DNA of 64,000 bases from Trichoderma breve. Lineage: Eukaryota; Ascomycota; Sordariomycetes; Hypocreales; Hypocreaceae. Shown piece by piece: positions 54,495-64,000 of the stretch. The notes beneath the pieces were generated by a model. The model was not told the origin of the DNA and made no database searches. It worked only from the letters and a program-made list of their open reading frames with translations. How positions within the stretch are numbered: position 1 is the first letter of the stretch; each line of letters starts with the position of its first letter. A program made the translations under genes and the position numbers. The stretch covers positions 6,572,001 to 6,636,000 of the forward strand of contig NC_079232.1 in assembly GCF_028502605.1 (NCBI RefSeq), given 5' to 3'.

Positions 54495-57400
54495 CTTGTC
54501 GCGGCGATGTTTGTGCCTGAAGGTTTCGTGGAGAAATCGTGCATCAGCGGGGCTTTCGTGAATGTTGTTGAATCCTTGTGTTGCTCCGGAGGTTGGTCAG
54601 CGGTTATGGAGATGGGGCGGCGCTGTGTCGTTTTTGACAGGTCGTGTCAAGGTAGGTAGTCCAGAAAAAGACGGCTAAACGCAACGGTTGTCTCGATCGC
54701 CCTAAACTCTTTGATTTTATACATTCATTTCATCCTCCTTTTTCTTTCCCTCCCTCCCAGGCTGGTGTGAAACGGCGATGATTGCGAAAGGAGCAAAACG
54801 CGGCAGAAGAAGAGACAGAAACAAGGCCGTTGCTGGATATTAGCTCAGGATCTGTCTGTGCTTAGCAACACGAGAAGGAATTTTCGGGCACTTCAGAAGT
54901 GCCGGCTCGGGAAGTGGCGTTTAAAGAATAGGAATAGGATCGGAATATAGCGCAGCCAGGCAAATCTGACAGAGAACCCAAGTGGTCCAATGAGTCCACA
55001 GCAGCCAGGATTGGATCTGGATAAGGTAGATGTAACGTTTGGACTCGTCTCGGATGATCAACTTGGACAGGAGCAAGTCGACATGGGGCGGGAAAAAACA
55101 AGAAAGGCAAGAAACAAAAGGCAAAACGAAATAGTCTAGCCGTAGGCAAATTGAGAGGCTAGGGGGGACAGTTTAAAGCAAGATGGCATGCCGCTATCCC
55201 ACGCTTGAGGCAAGGATGTTGAGTCGGAAGCAGAGACCGGAGCCTGGCAGGGGTGTTTGAGCTGGGGGATGTTTTGTTGTCTGTACTTATCTGTACTCGT
55301 ACTAATAGCCGTCGTTAGTCCCACGATGGAGATGCTATTTAAACTGGGGCAGGATGGAGCAGGCGTTGAAGATTGCCTTGGCCTTGATCGTGGCAGAAGT
55401 GGAGGAGCGGCACTTACTCCAGTTTTGGATTCTCTTGCACATGTTGCGTTGATCACATTCAGCCTTGCACCATATTTGGTTACTTAGCCGCCGAATAATT
55501 GTCCATTGTTTCTTGTGAGGTAGAGGCCGCAAGAGAGAGATGGCGTTGACCGGAGCTTTTGTCGCTTCCCATTCCCACAGCCGCCAGCAGATCCTCTCGA
55601 AAGGCGCCGATTCGGCATAAAGGTACATAAGATTAACGCCTCCTCCCGCTTGTAAGCCGATTTTCTTGGCCATTCAGGCACCAATAACCCTAATCGGACA
55701 CAAGAAAAAAAGCCACGAGATACAGCCTTCTTGTTCTTTTGTTCCCCAGCTGCCGGGTAGGTGTTCAGGCCGAACAGACAAGATGGAAACATTTTTGAAC
55801 AACCTATTTCCGCTCTTCAGAGGCGCCTAGTTACGTACAGAATAAGTTGCAATTTCTCAAGTAGGAAGGGAACTATACCAGCAACACGGGATTGCCTTGT
55901 CGTACCCTCACCACCCCTGCCTCGACAAGAATCTCCACGTAAGAAGAAAAGAATTAGCGCCACGTCAAAACCTGAAATGGCGCCGTCCAGCCGCCGCCCA
56001 CTATCTGACAAGTCGTGTACATAATCGATTTACTTAGTGGAACGCCTCTTCCCCATGCCAGATAAAATGACAGGCCATGTCTCTGCTGCTATCTACTATT
56101 TCTCCAACCAACTTCCCTTCACGGGCTGAATCCTAAGCGGACGTTGAAGCGGCTCAGCCACGCCGTTAATTCAGCCGAGGACTGTCTAAATCCGCCCAAG
56201 CTAGTCGGCGTTAGCATTCCTGTTGCAGATTCTCCCATTAAAAAATGGCACTGCAGTTGCTGAGGATAGTATAATTAGATTTTAGAAACATCCCTAGGAA
56301 TGTCTCGGAAAGGCTGTAGAGTTACCGAGACTATCTTAGGCGAGGCTACCAAAGGGGTTCACCGCTTTGCCTCTGAAGGCTTTCCCGGGAGTATTTTGCA
56401 CGTGCCTTGCTTGATACTGCCGACTTTGTTTCAAACGCTCACGTGGCTACCAAAGATAAGGCTGGAATGCTAAACACGTATACGTTTTCTCTCCTTGACA
56501 CTGCTATTAATGTATCTGAGCCCGGTAAGTTAAACGGCTAGCCTCGATTGTGAGCCTAGTTGATACGATCCTTTAGCTTCCGTCCGAATATTGCAGAAAA
56601 AATTCACTTTGCAGAGAACCCCAAGAAACTCCACCTCGAATCACGAATACAGAAAATGGAACCAACGAACCGGGCGAACGGATTTCATAACCGAGGCTCT
56701 AAAAAACAGGGTAAAAAGAAGCCGTTCCCCTCTTAGCATCTACAGTTTGCCACGATACTCGGAGCTTGATACGGATCTGAGCAAAAGCCGAACTCAGGGG
56801 AAGTCAATTGCCGAATGGAGCTACGAAAAACCCAAGCAACTGCGGCATCTGCTTTGACAAGTTGAGTTTTGGTTACATCGTGTGCATAATAAGCTCAGAG
56901 GCCTATCCACAAGAAGAGATACCAAAGGGTTGATTCCCGTCGGCGGCTCCGGCCACGTTGTATGATCCCAATGGCACTACGAAGTACCGGGCTGTGAGAT
57001 GGGCTAACGATAGCATATTGCTCCTTCTAGACACCGATGGAACCCAAGAAAAGACGAAAGACGAAAAGCAACGTTGATCCCCAGTCCTGGTTTCTCGACC
57101 GTATGAGTTACGATGACGAACCGAGAGAGGCAGAAGCAAGACGAAAATGAAATCATGCCCCTGGAATTTTGGGCTTCTACAACGATAGACCCTTGCCCAT
57201 GCTTAAAGAACTACTCTGCATCTGTTCTCCTTGCCCCCTCTCCCCTCGCTTGCTACAGCTCATCCTAGCGAGGTTCACATGCTCCGATGCCTATACAGGC
57301 ACAGAACTGGGGAGACAACGGCCACGAATTCTGCAAATGATGTGGATACTGCTAGCCCTGCCGAGCCTCATAATGGTACCCTCGATCCACTGCTGCGATT

Positions 57401-60400
57401 GGTATCGCTGCCGCCTTCCTATCGCGAAATCGATCCAGAATCCAACATAAGCTTTGAGTCCGGCGGAGACGTTTTCACAACTGCTGCAAGTGCCGTGTAT
57501 GAGCTGACCGCCGTCCAAAATCGGATACCGAACCCTCGGTAACTGTTCTGGCCGAGGCGGCGAACTGGACAAGGCTGGGGCTTTCACTCTTATTCATTGG
57601 TTGGTTAACCTTTGCCTGCGTTTGTGTTCGTCTTTACCAAAGCTCTTTCTCAATCCATTGCGGAAACTTGAGCGATGGCTACATTTGCTGATGACAAGGG
57701 CAGGGTTAGAGAAAAGATTCCGATTCGCTTTCTGATATGCCTCTATTGCGTGCGATTGCCCTTTTCTGGGCCAGATGCACCTCGCTAAGATCACCCGATG
57801 CCAAAGTACGCCTGGGACTGAGACGATGAAGTTATTTCTTGATAAATTTTGGACGGCATTTGTCATGAATAAGTAAGAACCAACTGCCTGATTTACAGCA
57901 AGGACCTACGTTAAATCGCGCTCTTCGCAAGTACCGTTATCCAGGTAGTCGTCCAAGTCTCTCGGCTTGGTGAGCGGGAAGTGGGACTTTCATGGGGGGT
58001 GCATCGGCAAGAATTACGCCCTTTGGATTAGTTATACCTTATACACACAGGCGAGTGCTCGTACCAGTTCAGGCTTTGTTTGGCATGAATGTCGGCATGG
58101 GTAGTTGGCATTGGCACAGGAGCTAATCATGGGTTTTTGCAGGCCGATATCACTCTGCACAAGGGACCATCACGGACTACGCCGTAGGTGTGATGGGCGA
58201 CGCATGCAGCCGAAGACGAATCGAGTCGACGAGATTTGACAGGACACCATTGCGGCATCGGTTGACACATGCCATTGTTCCCGAGCCTATGGACCACTAC
58301 AGCCGAGCCTGCCCACATGCCGCTTCGCCCCAGAATCGCAGCTCGGCCAACTAACGGTCTAGGGACTGAGTCGTGTTTACGATACTATTATTTGCTAGGG
58401 TTCATACTTTGCAAGGCACAGGAAAACCACATGTTTGGCTTGAGACAGAGACAGGGGTGCGTCGTTGTTCGTCACAGACATGCAGCGGCGCAACTCTGGA
58501 CTCGACTCGGTGCTTCGTTCGGAGCATGTGCTGGCCCGGTCAAGAGGGGCTTGTTGATCCGCCGTCTTTGCAGGTACGAGGCAATAAAGCGGCGAGGCAA
58601 CGATGCGTTCTGTATGCACATGTAACGTGCAGGTTGCCAAGGAATTTCATCTCTTGTGCTCATGCTTGTACGCCAATGCAGCCGCTAACAACCAACGGAC
58701 GACGCCGAGGGCCATTCTTGAGCCCGCCTTTTTTCTCCATCGAATCCGTTTTCTTCACCGTTGCAACAAGTCTCAGACAAGGCGCCGCTCGGTAGCCAGA
58801 TTCCCACAACCCTGCAGAGGACTGGAGTTACTAGTTTGATACCGAGGAAGCTAGCCAGTGGGTAACAATGCTTGACTTTTTTGCTTGATTGCAGGCACTG
58901 CCGACCTGATGATGGCAGAGTGGGCAAGGCACAGAGTATTTTGGGAACACAGTCAAATGGTGGAGTTACGCGGCAGCGCTAATCACCTTTGGTGGATAAA
59001 ATCTTACGCATCGCGGCGGTTCTGTTTTGTCTGATGATTCAGGGCCATCAATTTACGTCGGCTGCCGTCTCGCCCTTTGGGCCTAGCCTGGTTGAATGTG
59101 GCATAGAGACGTGGGCGCAGGGCTGTCTTTGGACTTTTATCGCATGGTTTGTGACGATCGTCTTTGTTGATCTGGTTGCCATGACTAAAGGAGCCACTCG
59201 CTCGTCGGTGCTCCAGTTTGATCCTACATTCTCAGAGGAGATGTTTTGGCACGAATACAAATACCATAAAAGGACCACGTCACAAAAGAGAGCATCTGCA
59301 TGTCAAACGCAGGAGTGGTAGTAGAGAGAGAGGAAAAAACCAAAACCCTGACAAATCGCCATGGCTTTATGGTAAATGCTGCCGTGGTGCCCCCGAGGGA
59401 TCCCTGAACCAGCCGAGAGATGCCCTTTATTTTGACACGCTGCCAGCGACTATCGAATCACAGGCTTGAACCTCGTAAAAAGCCGCTTCAGCCGGCGGTG
59501 ACGAGTTTTGTTGATTGCATCTCTCACAGCCTATTATCGCGTGAGGGGTCACGGAGCCTCAAAGATCAACGGGCCAGACAGAGGGTCAAACAATGGGCGC
59601 AGCGGACAGAGACTGTGATCCAGAAATTTATATTTAGTGCCGCCCAATTATACAAAGTGCTGACTGATTCCTCGTATGAACAAGTAGTAATAGCAATATA
59701 CTTTGGGCTGCGGGCATCGCCGGAAGCTTCATCTCTTTGCTCGACGACTGCCGATAGTGCCGTGCCTATGCTTTCCATCACAACCGTATTGCAATATCGC
59801 AGCTCCAAGCTCTGTTGGTGATTATGCCTGGCAAAATACAAAATACGAATGCTGAGATGAGACATACGAGAAAAAAAAAATCTGGGGAGATGAGATGGGG
59901 GATGCTGGCCCGACCCACCGAGGGGACCCAGACAGTACCAATATTGGCAGCATCCGGCTTTGATTTTCGCGCCTCAACTCTCAACTGAGGGGCCTCGAAA
60001 AGAGTCTTGCCGTAGTATGTAGAGGCTGGAATTCATCGTGTGTGCATCAATTCATAGTCAAAAATTGCCGGAGAGAAACAGAGACAGCCCGGGAGTAGCG
60101 CAGTCGAAAAGCAGCGTCTCGTCCACCAAAACTCCCCAATTTCCCACCCCCTGGCCGCCACAATCAGAGTCTCGTTGTTTCTGCCTCTCCAACTGACGCT
60201 ATAGCCACTCTCAGTTAGCAGCTCAGGCGGGCGACCTGCGCCATTGGGTGTTAGTGGCAGCCAGGAGGGGGGGCAAAAGGGCCTCAGCCGCCGCCATAGT
60301 GCCATTTGCTGGTTATTCTTGGGTGGCAGCGGCGCTCAGCTACAGCGGATTTGGTGCTGAAGCCACGCGGATATTACGAGGGAGGCTAATGTAGTTTGGG

Positions 60401-61217
60401 GTGATGTGCTTTAGCCCGGTGCATAACGCGGTTTGCCGTGATCCCGATTTCGATTTGCAAACGCATCGTGAGCTGACGAAGCTTCTCTCTCTCTCTCTCT
60501 CTCTCTCTTGTTCATCTTCCCCCCTCTTTGCAGCTTGAAGAGGCCCTTTGAAGAGGTAGAAACGAGAGAGCGGGCGTTGACAGCTGCTCTGGTCTGTCTG
60601 GTGCTTTGTTCTCTCCCCCCCTCCTGGTTCGTCTTTGCGTTTTCTCGTGTTTCATCTCCAAGCCAAAAAGTCTCTCTCTCGTTTTCTAGACTAACGATAC
60701 GAGCTCCTAATCAACAGCTCATAAAGGAGGCAAAGCACAAGAGGAAGAGAGTCATTCGCTTTTTCAGAGTCCCACGATCGCTCACACGGTCCCCAGACCG
60801 GCTTACTGGGTCCCATCTCCATCATCTAGATATCTATCATTTATTTCGTCCCCCCACGGCCCTCTTTTTCTCCTTCTCTTCTTTCTACATCTTGCAGACT
60901 GCAGTTCGCGGCCTGTGCTTACCCGCATGCGCTTTTGAGATCTTGCGCTGCTTCTCTTTGCGAATGCGAATCCCTGTCGACTAGCTGCTGCGTTTCCATT
61001 GATTCATCCACATTTGATCGGCATAGCGTTGGCCCGCCAGTAAGTTCGTTTTTTCCAATAAACAAAAGCTCTTCCCCCCTAGGTAGATCCAACCCAATTG
61101 GCCTTGATCGATTGCGACGCAGAAGTGGTTCAACGTGCAATTGCCTCTTGGCCGCCAAAAGTCGCGACCCAGAATCACGAATCCACTGACTCTGTGTAGC
61201 CTCAGATCGAAGCCGTC
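54495..61217. other. 6.7-kb region without a recognisable gene
   Basis: The left end holds the promoter of the Zn2Cys6 gene, the right end (from about 60480) the CT-rich leader of the GH17 gene. Between them only short frames occur, for example 57231-57542 (+), 58269-58625 (+) and 59420-59821 (+); none has a motif, good start context and support from intron signals together. Some of it may be decayed mobile DNA, but no transposase or reverse-transcriptase motif was recognised. No tRNA was found. Confidence 0.45.
60483..60508 (+). repeat. (CT)n microsatellite in GH17 leader
   Basis: A TTCTCTCT.. run of about 12 CT units, upstream of the ATG at 61218, in a pyrimidine-rich stretch that probably is the transcription start region. 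Confidence 0.85.
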
Positions 61218-63467
61218 ATGCAGCGCTACGGTGAACACGGCGACTCTCCCGAGAGCGAACCTCTCGATGGCTACGGCCAGTCGCATCGAGGAGTTTCCCC
61301 CGATAGTCGCGGCTACTCGCCGCCCGAGATATATCATGACCAGCATCAACCTCCTCCAGTGCCCTCTCACCAGCATCAGGGCCAGAACTACGGCTACGAC
61401 CAACATGAAGGCTACGAGTACGACTACGATGGCCAGGCTCCTCCCCCGCCTCAGCATCGCCAGGGCGACAACGGCTACTTTGCCGGCGGAGCACGCAATG
61501 ACGGGTATGCGCAACAGAACATGACAAACTCCAACTCCCGAGGATATTCCCAAAACAATGTGACCCCCGGCGCTGACAACTTCAGCGACATGGCCTCTGG
61601 AGGAATGGCTGGCATTGCCTATGGAGTAGCAGAGCGAAACGCACGAGAGAGCGGCATGCAAGCGGCCCATGGCGGACTGCCACCGCCGCCATCCCACGCT
61701 CGATATCCCGACGGCTACGACTATCCTCAAGATGATCGAGGCTCGCGAACGACCTTTAACCCCCTGGGCATGCCGACTGCTGCTCACAGCTCGCGATCAC
61801 CCTCCCGCAGCACGCGCGACCCGTATGCCGACGACCACTATCCGGCGATGTATCCTCCCAACCCGCGGAATAGCAATCCGATGCTGGGCATGTTCAATCC
61901 TAATGAGATTGTGGACGACGGTGACGATGGATTGGATTATTCGCGACGTAGCGCACGCAATTCCATCCTGAGTGCCTCCAACTCGGATCGAGCAGCAAAG
62001 GGAGCTGCCGTTGCGACTGTTGCAGCTGGAGGAATCTTGGGGGCTGGTGCCATCAAGAGCGCCTTGGGCCGTAATGGTGAGTTTCTTAACATCAAACGTG
62101 GTTCCTGTTCCTCCTCCTTCTTCCTTTATCTAGCTGTTGTGACTATTGATGACTGTGCTTTGATATACATGGGATGAATATCCGCTGACAGCTTGGTATG
62201 TATAGCTCAAGCAGCAGCAGGAGGTAATGGTGGAGGGGACGAAGGCGGAGGCATGCTCTTCGACAACGGTAGCACCGAGGAGAAGTCGGCCTGGATGGCA
62301 CAGCAAGCGACCAAGACCAAACGATGGCGCTGGGCCATCATCATCATCCTCGTCCTCATCGTCATCGGTGCCGTCGTTGGCGGCGTCGTCGGAACTCAAG
62401 TCGGCAAACACGGCAGCAAATCAAGCAGCGGCAGCGGCAGCGGCAGCTCCAAGGGTGGCAGCGGAAGTGGAAGTGGTGGCAGTGGCAGCGACTCTGATGA
62501 CGACAGTGGTGATCTTAACATCAACAGCCAGGAGATCAAGGACTTGCTCAACAACCCCGACCTGCACAAGGTCTTCCCCGGAGTTGATTACACGCCCCTC
62601 AACACCCAGTATCCCGACTGTCTGACCAACCCTCCGTCGCAGAACAACATCACTCGTGACGTGGCCGTGCTCAGCCAGTTGACCAACAAGATCCGTCTCT
62701 ACGGCACTGACTGCAACCAGACTCAGATGGTCCTCCACTCCATCTCCCAGCTGGAGATGACCAGCGACATCAAGGTGTGGCTGGGCGTCTGGCAGGACAA
62801 CAACGCCACGACCAACGCTCGCCAACTCAAGGAGATGTGGAACATTCTCGACAAGTACGGCGATGACCCCTTTGAGGGTATTATTGTTGCCAACGAAGTG
62901 CTCTTTCGCCAGCAGTTTACTGTCACTACTCTTGGCGAGCTCCTCGACGACGTGCGCACTAATCTCACCAAGAAGAACCTGAATCTCCCTGTCGCTACTT
63001 CCGACTTGGGAGATGACTGGACTCAAGCTCTTGCCGCTGATAGCGACTATATCATGGCCAACGTCCACCCGTTTTTTAGTGGAACGCAGGCGACTGACGC
63101 TGCTGCCTGGACTTGGAACTTCTGGGATGAACACGACGGCCCATTCTGGAAGTCGGACAAGTCCAAGAATGTTATTTCTGAGACGGGTTGGCCTACGGGA
63201 GGAGGCAAATACTGTGGAGGTCCCTCGACTTGCGATGCTCCAGCCGTGGCGGGCATCGACGAGCTCAACACCTTCATGAGCGACTGGGTGTGCCAGGCGC
63301 TCGAGAACGGCACAAACTACTTTTGGTTTGAGGCCTTTGACGAGCCGTGGAAGGTCATTTACAACACTCCGGGCCAGGAGTGGGAGGACAAATGGGGGCT
63401 GATGGACGCCAACCGAAAGCTCAAAGACGGAGTCAAGATTCCCGACTGCGGCGGCAAGACTGTTTAA
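61218..63467 (+). CDS. btgC: Membrane-anchored glucan endo-1,3-beta-glucosidase, GH17 (btgC type)
   Basis: Cleaves beta-1,3-glucan in cell-wall remodelling. Two exons: 61218-62076 (donor GTGAGT) and 62206-63467 (acceptor TATAG), 706 residues. The first about 320 residues are cytosolic, rich in Pro, Tyr, Gln and Gly ([19 protein letters not shown]). A single membrane helix follows basic residues at about 326-350 ([20 protein letters not shown]), making a type II protein with the enzyme outside. A Ser/Gly linker ([20 protein letters not shown]) leads to the GH17 barrel: [13 protein letters not shown], the acid/base Glu517 in [22 protein letters not shown], and the nucleophile Glu612 in SETGWPTGG, then [11 protein letters not shown]. 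Length, topology and order match Aspergillus btgC. Several NNAT/NNIT/NGT sequons are present in the outer domain. Confidence 0.95.
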
Positions 63468-64000
63468 AGAAGACAAGGGGCTGTTTCTTTTTTTCTTTCT
63501 CTCGATAAACAAGTGTCTTGAGATTTCGCCCTGTTTTTCTTTGAACAAAAGTCTTTTTTACAGCTGATGAGGCATGACGGAAATGACGATTCTTTGTGTG
63601 CTGGTATGCACCCTCTTTATTTGCTAGACTTCGAGTCTTGTTCTATGTTCATTGTTGTTCTATTTTCTTCACGTTTTTAATTTGCCAGTCTTTTCTTTCC
63701 ATGTTTCTTCCCCATACTATGTACGTTTGGAGGATAATCCCGGGATGGGACAACATATGGACGGCACCATGTCATTTACGTTTGCTCTACTTCTTTTTAT
63801 TTCCTCTCTCTGAGACGGCATGTTAGTACACATCACTTCGACTTCGAAAATCGACATTTGGGCGTTTTAGGGCAGCATGCGATGGCAACTTTGTTTTTCC
63901 ATCTTTTTTTTTCTCTTCTTTTCCCCAAGGGCGGGCATGTATCATTTCACTTGCGAAGCAGGCAGGCATGGAATAAGACGTTTACTTTGTCAATTTGTAG
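63468..64000. other. 3' flank of the GH17 gene, no gene seen
   Basis: T/C-rich 3' untranslated and downstream sequence; the short frame at 63596-63826 (+) has no motif. Confidence 0.5.

Noticed and set aside
57231..57542. Plus-strand frame (SLPPSYREIDPESNISFE...) with a protein-like composition
   Set aside because: Composition looks somewhat coding, but there is no start codon, splice signal or family; kept only as part of the unassigned gap.
58989..59321. Plus-strand frame of 110 codons with two hydrophobic stretches
   Set aside because: It begins at TTG, not ATG, has no homology that I recognise and no good start context.

Overview
This is a nuclear genomic window from a filamentous ascomycete, most likely a Sordariomycete of Hypocreales type (for example Trichoderma-like); the species cannot be fixed from sequence alone. 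Evidence: short GT..AG introns (about 50-120 bp) with CTRAY-like branch points, two Zn2Cys6 regulators and one C2H2 regulator, the nuclear-envelope protein Brl1/Brr6, a btgC-type GH17 glucanase, the fungus-only FunK1 kinase family, a tRNA-Gly with a short intron, and long CT/GA-rich leaders.

Layout. 1-1566 (-): five exons of an UNC93-like transporter, cut by the window edge. 3.4-6.35 kb: a FunK1-type kinase relic with several stops and frameshifts, and a tandem partial copy of its 5' part. 7.4-10.8 kb: a small accessory group with a LolA-like unknown (-), divergent to a haloalkane-dehalogenase/Renilla-luciferase-family hydrolase (+), then a protein resembling the fungal luciferase Luz (+). 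11.4-16.0 kb (-): RNA polymerase III largest subunit. 18.5 kb (+): small secreted cysteine-rich protein. 20.3-23.8 kb: divergent pair IWS1 (-) / BRL1 (+) sharing a 508-bp promoter. 26-28.8 kb (+): Zn2Cys6 regulator with NirA/NIT4-like middle region. 29.85-31.1 kb (+): peroxin PEX16. 31.1-39.6 kb: a long stretch with no recognisable gene, pyrimidine-rich and locally dense in GTAC, leading to a polyglutamine C2H2 regulator (39.6-41.7 kb, +). 43.6-44.7 kb (+): a probably myristoylated Ser/His repeat protein behind a 3 x 47-bp leader repeat. About 45.3 kb (-): a diverged fragment of the 3' end of 18S rRNA. 46.7-49.2 kb (-): SAGA subunit SPT8. 50.4-51.0 kb (-): relic of an NFX1/Hrr1-type RNA helicase. 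51.45 kb (-): tRNA-Gly(GCC). 52-54.5 kb (-): a second Zn2Cys6 regulator whose zinc cluster is best joined through a 4-nt microexon or one weak-donor intron. 54.5-61.2 kb: no recognisable gene. 61.2-63.5 kb (+): membrane-anchored GH17 endo-beta-1,3-glucanase (btgC type).

How they fit together. Most intact genes are housekeeping: Pol III transcription (RPC1), elongation (IWS1), coactivation (SPT8), nuclear pore/envelope biogenesis (BRL1), peroxisome membrane biogenesis (PEX16) and wall glucan remodelling (btgC). They are not a functional cluster. Accessory material lies between them: kinase and helicase relics, an rDNA fragment, small tandem duplications, an orphan secreted protein and the two luciferase-superfamily genes. 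Exon borders were placed by eye from splice signals and reading frame; family assignments are from recalled motifs and were not searched against any database.
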